Part shown: positions 1 to 6,990 of the stretch, piece by piece | Layout of the letters: each line of letters starts with the position of its first letter | How positions within the stretch are numbered: the stretch's first letter is position 1 | NCBI RefSeq assembly: GCF_000314995.1 | Contig: NZ_BAEO01000070.1 | Coordinates: 1-32,898 of the forward strand | Direction of reading: 5' to 3' | Source of the DNA: Paraglaciecola arctica BSs20135 | GTDB taxonomy: Bacteria; Pseudomonadota; Gammaproteobacteria; Enterobacterales; Alteromonadaceae | Length of the DNA: 32,898 nucleotides | Notes under the pieces: model-generated | Told to the model about the DNA's origin: nothing | What the model saw: the letters and a program-made list of their open reading frames with translations, nothing else | Databases searched by the model: none | Position numbers and translations under genes: made by a program

Positions 1-433
1 GCTAAGGCGATAGCACGGGTATTATCTATTTCACTGCCGATGTCTGTGCCTGTTACCGCAAAACCGCCGTTACCATCATTCAGGTATAATTTATTGATTT
101 GAAAACATTACCAGCCACAAGGTCTAGGTCGCCGTCGCCGTCCACATCCCCTAAGGCGATAACATAGGTATTATCTGCTTCACTGCCGGCGTTTGTGCCT
201 GCTTCGCTTCCGTTCGATAGTCTATGTTGCTGTTGTTTTGACCAAGCCAAATACAATGTTTTTTCTTCTGTCGACAAATTAGCCGTTGTATTTGCGCTGT
301 CAATTAAGGTGCTATTTGAAAAGTCATCGGTGAAATCAGCAATACTAGCCGTAACATTAGCACTCATAACAAATGCGAGTACTGTGACAATACCTAATAA
401 GTAATTACCATTTGTTAGGTATTTTTCTTTCAT
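1..433 (-). pseudogene. Exported FG-GAP/VCBS repeat protein, 5' part, apparent frameshift
   Basis: The reading frame opens at the ATG at 433; an in-frame TTG at 454 is possible but neither has a strong ribosome site. The first 29 or so residues form a Sec signal peptide with a hydrophobic core (LLGIVTVLAFVMSANVTA). The mature part leads into an FG-GAP/VCBS unit with a calcium-loop sequence GDVDGDGDLDLVAGN. The frame hits a stop at 80-82, just after VFKSIN. A neighbouring frame then continues the repeat without interruption to the window edge (NKLYLNDGNGGF ... GSEIDNTRAIAL), closely matching the upstream GSEADNTYVIALGD. One missing base near 86-90 explains this. Such proteins are extracellular or surface beta-propellers, often calcium-binding. 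The gene continues beyond the left edge. The frameshift may be a real mutation or a sequencing error. Confidence 0.6.
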
Positions 434-662
434 GAAATGCAACGTCTTATCCAAGATATCATTCTCTACAAAATTGTTATTTACAGTGAAATGATGCTAT
501 CCGTTCTCCTTATATTAATCCACCATTATTTTCAATTAAAACATAAGCTTATAGAACAAACGCATAAAAGACATATTGAAAAAACATTAGGTTGACAGGT
601 TCCAGAGTGTATGAGTAGGCGGAGAAATATAGCCCCTAAAATTACTTGTGGAAAAGATTAAC

Positions 663-704
663 TAGGCAGATAAAAAACCATGACATAGGTTTTTTATCTG
701 CCTA
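663..704 (-). terminator. Perfect 17-bp hairpin closing the lipid operon
   Basis: The arms 663-679 and 688-704 are exact reverse complements around an 8-nt loop. The stem is AT-rich with a six-base A/T run inside it and a GC-richer base (GGCAG/CTGCC). It lies 26 nt past the stop of the DUF962 gene and before the next minus-strand gene. There is no separate T-tract after the stem, so intrinsic termination is likely but not certain. The hairpin could work in both directions. Confidence 0.6.
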
Positions 705-729
705 TTAGTTACCTACGTATTATCAACGA

Positions 730-1356
730 TTAGGCCTTATTTTCGAACGATGCTTCTTCGTACCAATCGTCCATGTTGTCGTACATTTCGCCTTTCAAAA
801 TATAATACGGAGATTTATGGTAAATCTTAATATCATGGAAAGGGTCGGTGGCTATCTTGCTAAACCAAACCAAGCCAGATTGCACACCCATCAGTTTGAA
901 TAAATGTACGGTTCTAAACACTATTGCACCTAAACCCACCACTAGCCAAATAATCGCCATGTTATTGATAAATCCTGCAAAGTCAGTTGCCGCGCTAAAT
1001 ATTCCAAAAAATGAGGGTTCAAAAAACAACACTATAGGTACCAACGCCCATATGGATAACAACACCACTTTACGTTGTAGGTTGTAACCCACTTTAACGC
1101 TTTCTTTATATTGGTGAGTGGTTTTGTTTACTTCGTCATAGGTCTTAGGTTCAAAAAAGAAATGCCCTGTTTGGCGTAACACCATAGCCAATAACCAGCC
1201 CACTAAAGCGGCTGCTGCGGGGTAATAAAACACTAAGATATAGCTCACAATAAAACAACTGGCACTGAGTAAATGTAAAAATTGGTTGATTCTATTATGG
1301 TGATAATAACGGTGATCATCCCAACGTTGTTTTTGTATTTCTTCAAAAAAAGTCAT
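730..1356 (-). CDS. DUF962/Mpo1-like multi-pass membrane protein
   Basis: This 208-residue protein has about four hydrophobic segments (near residues 30-45, 47-62, 97-113 and 133-152). A His-rich N-terminal motif HHNRINQFLH (His19, His20, His28) and TGHFFFEP (His65, Glu69) lie at the edges of the first hydrophobic pair. Near the C-terminus is a TDPFHDIKIY motif. These fit the DUF962/Mpo1-like family. Its yeast member Mpo1 is an iron-dependent dioxygenase that shortens 2-hydroxy fatty acids; whether this bacterial relative does so is unknown. The ATG at 1356 has a weak AGG 7 nt upstream. It is the last gene of the four-gene unit, 58 nt after the decarboxylase gene and just before a hairpin terminator. 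The neighbours suggest a membrane-lipid role. The family call rests on motif pattern only. Confidence 0.6.
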   Translation of the reverse strand: MTFFEEIQKQRWDDHRYYHHNRINQFLHLLSASCFIVSYILVFYYPAAAALVGWLLAMVLRQTGHFFFEPKTYDEVNKTTHQYKESVKVGYNLQRKVVLLSIWALVPIVLFFEPSFFGIFSAATDFAGFINNMAIIWLVVGLGAIVFRTVHLFKLMGVQSGLVWFSKIATDPFHDIKIYHKSPYYILKGEMYDNMDDWYEEASFENKA

Positions 1357-1414
1357 GTGGTTACCTATTAGTTAGTCAAAGTAAAATCAACAGCCTGTTT
1401 AAGCCGTTTAAGTG

Positions 1415-2293
1415 TTATGGAAAATTGGTTAAAGGCCCTGTTAATAATGGTTGCCCCATTTTTATGGACATACCTTTTTTAATGCCCTCACAAAACTGAT
1501 AATTACTGGTGGCAAATAAAATAATGGTGGAGCCATGTTGGAAATAGCCCATTTCCTGACCTTTCTTAAATTGCCCATCACAGGGGATATTGTTTGGTCC
1601 GTGGTATTTTAAATCTAAGACTTTTGGCAAAAAATTAAACTTCATACTAGCCACTAAAATAGCCGCCACGGGCACTAATGTAATGCTGCTGGTTGGATGC
1701 TTAGTTTGTAGTTCGACTACTGCTCGTTCGTTTTTACAGAACAATTTTTCCACCCGTTTGAGGGCAACAGGGTTAACGTTCCACGTATCGCCTGATATGT
1801 AGGTAACCTTACTAACAGAACAATCAATGGGCGCATGAAATCGATGGTACATGCTAGATTTCAAACGTAGGGTCACGTATTTGCCATCACGGTATTTATG
1901 ATTCAACAGGAAGTCGGGAATGAGTTCACTGATATCGTAAGGAAACCCTTTAGCTTGAAAAACTTGAGTCCCTTGAATATCACCGTATTCGCCGATAATG
2001 GCATCACATGGACTTACCACTCGTTCAGGGTGCAGGGCGATAGGTCTTAATCCGTCTTTTAACTCACGGGTAAAACATTCGCCTAAGCTAGTGAATTTTT
2101 GCTTTTTTGCATCTTCAAGCCTTAAGTCTTCGGCAAATAGTGACCACAGCCAGATAGAGAACTTGGTTAATAAAGGACTTTGTATTTGGCTATACCAACC
2201 CATAAATAGTGTTAACCATCTTCTTGGAATACGGTTGGTTAACAAAAAATTAAGTTGTTCGCGTTTAGTTAAAGTTTGCACACCCGTGGCCAC
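1415..2293 (-). CDS. psd: Phosphatidylserine decarboxylase family protein
   Basis: This 292-residue protein has the hallmarks of the pyruvoyl-dependent PSD family: SPCDA (the conserved Asp), MYHRFHAP (the conserved His) and a C-terminal HGST at about residues 253-256. Self-cleavage before Ser255 would give beta and alpha chains and the pyruvoyl group. The family normally converts phosphatidylserine to phosphatidylethanolamine at the inner membrane. E. coli Psd has LGST; here the first residue is His. The start is GTG at 2293, 2 nt after the stop of the preceding gene, with GGTGG as a likely ribosome site, so translation is probably coupled. The housekeeping psd of many gammaproteobacteria sits beside rsgA, which is not present here. 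This copy sits in a glycosyltransferase/aminotransferase operon, so it may be a specialised paralogue acting on a different lipid. The family is secure; the exact substrate is not. Confidence 0.88.
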   Translation of the reverse strand: MATGVQTLTKREQLNFLLTNRIPRRWLTLFMGWYSQIQSPLLTKFSIWLWSLFAEDLRLEDAKKQKFTSLGECFTRELKDGLRPIALHPERVVSPCDAIIGEYGDIQGTQVFQAKGFPYDISELIPDFLLNHKYRDGKYVTLRLKSSMYHRFHAPIDCSVSKVTYISGDTWNVNPVALKRVEKLFCKNERAVVELQTKHPTSSITLVPVAAILVASMKFNFLPKVLDLKYHGPNNIPCDGQFKKGQEMGYFQHGSTIILFATSNYQFCEGIKKGMSIKMGQPLLTGPLTNFP

Positions 2294-2295
2294 GT

Positions 2296-5010
2296 TTAGG
2301 CCACCGTTTTTTGATTGTTGTACATAATAGGTAACTCTAAACCAACATCCTGCAAAAATTGCTGCATGATAGGTTCAGCTTGATATTCGGCAGCCCGTTG
2401 CAAAGCATGTTGTTGCATATTGCTTTGTATGTTTTGACTTGAAAAATACTCAACAATTTTGTCGCTCATTTCAGCAATGTCTCCCACCAAATAACCATTT
2501 TTGTTATTTTGGATAATGTCCTTCGGGCCTTTACAGTTGTAAGCAATAGTGGGCATACCATGCACAAACGCTTCTAAAATCACATTTCCAAAAGTATCGA
2601 AGCGTGACGGAAACACAAATAAATCTAAACCTAAATACAAGGCCGCTAATTGTTTTTTGTCTTGCCAGCCTAGAAATATGGCTTCTGGCAATGCTTGCTT
2701 AAGTTGTTGTTCTGCAGGACCTGAACCCGCCACCACAATTTTAAGATTAGGGATATGTTTTTTGGCGCGCTTTACAATTTCAGGCAACTCCAAAATCCCT
2801 TTCTCTTTGCTTATTCTGCAGGCAATAAACAACACCGGCGTATCATTATTGGCTCCAGGGATAATGCTCGCTTTGCTAATTTTGTGTATGCCTAGATCTC
2901 GAGGCTGAGTGTGATGCGCAGTCAAAAACACTTTGTCTTCTTCAAGCTGCATTTCATAACCTGTTAGCCACTCTTTGTGCTCACTGTTGAGCACAAAAAC
3001 ACCATCATATCTATTGTACAAGGCGCGCATTAAACGTCTGACACGATCTCTTTCGTGTTGATTTAAGTCGGTTGTATGTTTAATAAAATCCACCCAATCC
3101 GTGTGCATAAAGAAATAACTAGGCACATTGAACATTTGTTGAATAAACAGTGATACAGCGGCCATTGGCCCTTCAGTTGAACAAATAATTCTGTCGTAAC
3201 CACCGTCATAAAAAATAGTCGCAATTTCCATCAAGTCGGGAATACGAATTTTTTGTTCGCCATAACGATGTACTTCAAATTCAGTAATGGGCCGTACCAC
3301 ATGTAAATGTGGAGCAGAGTCGAGATCTGCATGGCAGATCAAAAAATCGACTGGTAAGTCAGCTCGTTGAATTTCTTTAAGTTTGCCTGATAAGGATGCA
3401 GATACACCGTTCTTATCAAGTAACGTATCAGTGAGATAAAGGGCTCGGTTTGAGTGTTGATTTTTACCTAAATGTTGGGCGAATTGATTGAGCAACTGAC
3501 GATTTTGATATAGCACTCGGGTCGAAGCCAAGGTAGATCCGGCTAAAATCAAACTGATTAGAAAAGGAAAAGACAAGTTATCTAGTAGCTTTTCAACACG
3601 AATATTACTCATATTGTCTTGGCGTTTGCCATCACCCAAAAATAGCGCAGTAAGTTGACTAGGAATTTCAAACTTACGGGTGATTTCTTCAGTCGAGAAA
3701 CTGTCCAAACGAATGCCATTATTATCTTTAATTGCTGATTCCACTCTTTGTGCAATCAGTCGATTGAGATGCGTAAATAAGTCTTTAATGGCAAGGTTAA
3801 CGGTTTCAGTGAATGCTTCAGGCCCGTCTTTTTTGCTGTCAGCTATTTTTTCTAACTGGTTAATGCAATATTTATAGTCTTTAGACACCTGCCATTTGAG
3901 TAATTTATTAGGTTTTTTACCTTGTAGTGCGTCATGCACAAAAGAGAAAAATTTCATGGTTTTTTTATGTTTTTGCATTTCTAACAACAGATTACTCACC
4001 ATAAAACAGCCAATTTTGTCCCATGTAGAGCCACGGTGCAGCATGATCCTAAACAATCCAGGATCTTTGATTTTAGTCGCCACCTGAGAAAAATAATCGA
4101 GCAACGCAATATTGAGCTTTTGATTTTCACCTACTTGACCAAAAGGTGCGACATCCCCCTTTCTCAGTGCTTCCAATGCCAGTTCAGAAGCGGGTGTGGT
4201 TTTAAGACGTTCAGCTAAGTTTTCAATATATAAATAAGAGCCACACTGCCCCGCAAAAATACCAGTATGGTCATCTGAGCCGGCAGTCAACACTTTGGGT
4301 TTGTGTGGATCAACCCCAAAATCAGCGGGGTCCAAATTGTGTTTTTTGGCATAACCGAGGATCTTTTCAGGACTGAGGCTTTGTACCCAATTAAGAGTCA
4401 GCACACTCTGCCACAGATCCCTTTGCCCGTTTAACACTTCAAAACGTGCAAAAATCACCGCGAGCTTTTCAAACAAACTTAAGTCTATTTTTTCGTTGCG
4501 GGTATAGAAATATAAAGGGTGTGGCATGATAACAGGCAGATCTTCAGCCGCTGTATAACGTAAAAAATCGTACACGTTTTGACGTTTATTATTGAGTATG
4601 ACTTCCTGTTCTTGGCTAAATCCATAGGTTAAGACGTGAATGAATAAATCGTACTCAGGGAAAAAGCAGGTAAACTCCGCTGCAACCAATACATCTATGC
4701 CTTTAGCCTTGAGATCCCAACAAGAACGGGCATTATTATGATTAGTAATGGTTGTAACTTGGCTGCCGTTTTCCTTGAGCAACTTGACTAACTTTTTGGT
4801 TTTTAACCATGTTTCTGGCAACCTGAGGATGCGCCCCCATAATTCATCGGGCACATCGCTATTATGGTCATGGCAATGTAAGTCAATTTTAAGACAATTT
4901 TCTGGGGCAAACCTGAGGCTCTGCTGCTGTAAAAAAACATCAAATTCAACGTTTAATGCCGGCCTAAAACTCTGCTCTAGTCCTTTATCTTTAACTTTTT
5001 CTTTAAACAT
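2296..5010 (-). CDS. PHP-domain phosphoesterase fused to GT4 glycosyltransferase
   Basis: This 904-residue protein has two recognisable catalytic modules. The N-terminal PHP domain (about 40-290) keeps its metal-binding motifs: DLHCHDHNSD (His45, His47), TNHN (89-92), Glu112, an HPLY motif and GSDDH. This indicates an active metal-dependent phosphoesterase. A mostly helical middle (about 300-510) is unrecognised. The C-terminal GT4, GT-B-fold module (about 520-890) has RISKEKG, VAGSGP and DTFGNVILEA with the D805-x7-E813 pair. The DTFGNVxLEA form is typical of glycolipid-making GT4 enzymes of the MgtA/SqdX kind, pointing to a lipid acceptor (inference). There is no signal peptide, so it is probably cytoplasmic or peripheral to the inner membrane. 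The ATG at 5010 lies 2 nt after the aminotransferase stop, with AGG 6 nt upstream. Donor sugar and acceptor cannot be read from the sequence. Confidence 0.85.
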   Translation of the reverse strand: MFKEKVKDKGLEQSFRPALNVEFDVFLQQQSLRFAPENCLKIDLHCHDHNSDVPDELWGRILRLPETWLKTKKLVKLLKENGSQVTTITNHNNARSCWDLKAKGIDVLVAAEFTCFFPEYDLFIHVLTYGFSQEQEVILNNKRQNVYDFLRYTAAEDLPVIMPHPLYFYTRNEKIDLSLFEKLAVIFARFEVLNGQRDLWQSVLTLNWVQSLSPEKILGYAKKHNLDPADFGVDPHKPKVLTAGSDDHTGIFAGQCGSYLYIENLAERLKTTPASELALEALRKGDVAPFGQVGENQKLNIALLDYFSQVATKIKDPGLFRIMLHRGSTWDKIGCFMVSNLLLEMQKHKKTMKFFSFVHDALQGKKPNKLLKWQVSKDYKYCINQLEKIADSKKDGPEAFTETVNLAIKDLFTHLNRLIAQRVESAIKDNNGIRLDSFSTEEITRKFEIPSQLTALFLGDGKRQDNMSNIRVEKLLDNLSFPFLISLILAGSTLASTRVLYQNRQLLNQFAQHLGKNQHSNRALYLTDTLLDKNGVSASLSGKLKEIQRADLPVDFLICHADLDSAPHLHVVRPITEFEVHRYGEQKIRIPDLMEIATIFYDGGYDRIICSTEGPMAAVSLFIQQMFNVPSYFFMHTDWVDFIKHTTDLNQHERDRVRRLMRALYNRYDGVFVLNSEHKEWLTGYEMQLEEDKVFLTAHHTQPRDLGIHKISKASIIPGANNDTPVLFIACRISKEKGILELPEIVKRAKKHIPNLKIVVAGSGPAEQQLKQALPEAIFLGWQDKKQLAALYLGLDLFVFPSRFDTFGNVILEAFVHGMPTIAYNCKGPKDIIQNNKNGYLVGDIAEMSDKIVEYFSSQNIQSNMQQHALQRAAEYQAEPIMQQFLQDVGLELPIMYNNQKTVA

Positions 5011-5012
5011 AT

Positions 5013-6788
5013 TTAACCTACCTGACTAGTGTTGTTATCTGACGAGGCTACAAATTTTCTTGCTGCTAAAGACTCATTGCTTGGATTAATCGAGCCTTTA
5101 AGTTTGCTCAGCGGCGCTGGCAATAAAGGGCGTAAAACGGGGAGCATGGTCCCCAACATATCCCCTAAAAATTGGCGCTTGATGGCTTTATTCGTCAGCC
5201 CATCACATGACCACCACCATCCATCTTGCAACATCTGTTTTGCTGCTTTAACAAAACAATCAATCACCTGTTCAAATTCAGCATCGGTGTAATTAAAACT
5301 CATGATAAACCGGCCCGTACCTGTCCAGCTGAGCTCCAGGCCAGCGTTCCGCAAGTAGAACTGCAACATCCAGTTGTAACGACTTGGTTGGGTATAAATC
5401 ACAGATAATATTGAATGCATATTGGTAATTTTGAGAGGCAGTTGTTCTGCTAATAATCGCTGATTAAAGTGGGCTACTCGTTCATTCCAAAGCAGTTCAG
5501 AAGTTTGATACATAGCTTGAATATCAGGCAATTGAATGCGCCTGAGAAATTCATTCATTGCTCCCATCACATAGGGATGAGAATTAAAGGTGCCCCTAGC
5601 AAATGACACATCTACTGGTTTAGCTTCTTTGAAACGCTTCATAAGTGAGTGAGTACCCGCTAACACACCTACGGGGTAACCACCGCCTAGTGTTTTACCG
5701 TAGGTCACCATATCCGCCTGGATCCCAAAGAAACCTTGGGCACCGCGATAGCTCAATCTAAAACCCGTGAACACTTCATCAAATATCAGTACGATATTTT
5801 TCTGGGTGCAGATATCTCTTATTTTGCCTAACCACTGGCTATAGGCAGCTTTATCAAAGTGGGTGTTTCGGTCGCTAGCAATCAGCGCTACGTCTGATGC
5901 TGAATCGGCATTAGGATGAAAGGCTTGTAGTGGGTTAATCAATATACAAGCGATATCTTTGCGAGTTTTAAGCACATGCAAAGTGTGCTCACTTAAATCA
6001 GCTAAGGTGAACACATCCTGGGTTTTACGACTATTGCCGATGCCCGGTTGCACGCCATCCCACCAGCCATGGTAAGCTCCACATAAGCGCACAAGATGTG
6101 TTTTGCCAGTGTGATACCGTGCTAAACGTACGGCTTGCATAACAGCTTCGGTACCAGACATATGAAAGGAAACTTCGTCTAATCCCGATATTTGTTTAAT
6201 TTGTGCCACATTTTCGCCAATCACAGGATGATAGGCGCCAAGTACTGGACCCAATGATTTGGTTTTCTGGGCACCGATTTCCATACATTCTTTATAGAAA
6301 TCATAACCAAACAGGTTCACACCATAAGAGCCGGATAAATCATAACGCCAGTTATCATCCAAATCTTTTATTTGGCAGCCTTTGGTTTCATCAGCAATAG
6401 AGCCGAGTTTGAATGTTTTGCTTAACTGCTTTCGATATGGGAAGGGAATACGGTAGTGACTAGTAAAACGTACATCTGAAATACTTCGCTCAATTGACTC
6501 ACAATAAGCCAAGGTTTTTGCAGATTGTTTTGCAAGGTTATCTTGTAATTTTTGCATGCCCGTTCGTCTGAGCAGAGCAATATTATGCGGCGCACCATCA
6601 GTACTAAAATACTCAGAGTCTGTATAAGTGAAAAATGGGATTTTAGCGGCTATACGCCTAGACCATTTACTGTGGCCTCGAAGAGACGGATGTTTAGCTC
6701 GAGAAAGTTGCAGACGGATGAAGACCTTCGATACTAGGTAACATCCAAATAAAATTAAAACAAAATAAGCGATGTAACTGAATTGCAT
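5013..6788 (-). CDS. Membrane-anchored class III PLP aminotransferase (GSA-aminotransferase-like)
   Basis: A class III aminotransferase of the HemL-like subgroup: HMSGTEAVMQAVRLAR (about 209-224), AYHGWWDGVQPG (238-249), IFDEVFTGFR with Asp337 contacting the PLP pyridine nitrogen, and the Schiff-base Lys365 in YGKTLGGGYPVG. It is 591 residues, far longer than the usual 430. The extra length includes an N-terminal membrane segment (about residues 4-20) followed by Arg/Lys-rich sequence, so the enzyme is probably tethered with its catalytic part in the cytoplasm, plus about 110 residues before the catalytic core. It is not the haem-pathway HemL: the anchor and operon argue for a lipid or sugar-lipid substrate. 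It is first in the four-gene unit. The start at 6788 lacks a clear ribosome site because a perfect hairpin sits directly upstream. Confidence 0.85.
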   Translation of the reverse strand: MQFSYIAYFVLILFGCYLVSKVFIRLQLSRAKHPSLRGHSKWSRRIAAKIPFFTYTDSEYFSTDGAPHNIALLRRTGMQKLQDNLAKQSAKTLAYCESIERSISDVRFTSHYRIPFPYRKQLSKTFKLGSIADETKGCQIKDLDDNWRYDLSGSYGVNLFGYDFYKECMEIGAQKTKSLGPVLGAYHPVIGENVAQIKQISGLDEVSFHMSGTEAVMQAVRLARYHTGKTHLVRLCGAYHGWWDGVQPGIGNSRKTQDVFTLADLSEHTLHVLKTRKDIACILINPLQAFHPNADSASDVALIASDRNTHFDKAAYSQWLGKIRDICTQKNIVLIFDEVFTGFRLSYRGAQGFFGIQADMVTYGKTLGGGYPVGVLAGTHSLMKRFKEAKPVDVSFARGTFNSHPYVMGAMNEFLRRIQLPDIQAMYQTSELLWNERVAHFNQRLLAEQLPLKITNMHSILSVIYTQPSRYNWMLQFYLRNAGLELSWTGTGRFIMSFNYTDAEFEQVIDCFVKAAKQMLQDGWWWSCDGLTNKAIKRQFLGDMLGTMLPVLRPLLPAPLSKLKGSINPSNESLAARKFVASSDNNTSQVG

Positions 6789-6792
6789 ATGT

Positions 6793-6825
6793 TTAGCTTA
6801 AGCCAACGGGTTTGGCTTAAGCTAA
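6793..6825 (-). promoter_or_regulatory. Perfect 14-bp hairpin directly upstream of the aminotransferase start
   Basis: The arms 6793-6806 and 6812-6825 are exact reverse complements (core GCTTAAGCC) around a 5-nt loop. In the minus-strand transcript the stem ends 4 nt before the ATG at 6788, where a ribosome site should be. No T-tract follows, so a terminator is less likely than a translation-control stem, an mRNA-stability structure or a dyad operator. Confidence 0.5.
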
Positions 6826-6845
6826 CATCGCAGTTTGAATAAATT

Positions 6846-6874
6846 ATTTCATTTTTGAGACGGTTTAATGACAA
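6846..6874 (-). promoter_or_regulatory. Candidate sigma-70 promoter of the lipid operon
   Basis: On the minus strand TTGTCA (6874-6869), a 17-bp spacer and TGAAAT (6851-6846) approximate -35 and -10 boxes. A 6-bp dyad (AATGAC/GTCATT, 6868-6883) overlaps the -35 box and could be an operator. The predicted leader of about 50 nt would contain the hairpin at 6793-6825. Consensus match only. Confidence 0.3.
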
Positions 6875-6990
6875 CAGTCATTTAATACCCAAATACAAGG
6901 TATCAGCATTATTGTCAGACACTCAATTTCGTTCTTGTCATCGTCTCGCAACATTAAATCGAGTTATGATATACCTTAGTTTACCCTCAG

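Noticed and set aside
495-515. AAGGAG-like ribosome site on the minus strand upstream of the FG-GAP gene
   Set aside because: No standard start codon follows at a usable distance, and the FG-GAP frame starts about 70 nt further on.
5013-6788. Call as hemL (glutamate-1-semialdehyde aminotransferase of haem synthesis)
   Set aside because: The membrane anchor, extra length and lipid-enzyme operon argue against the haem-pathway enzyme despite shared motifs.
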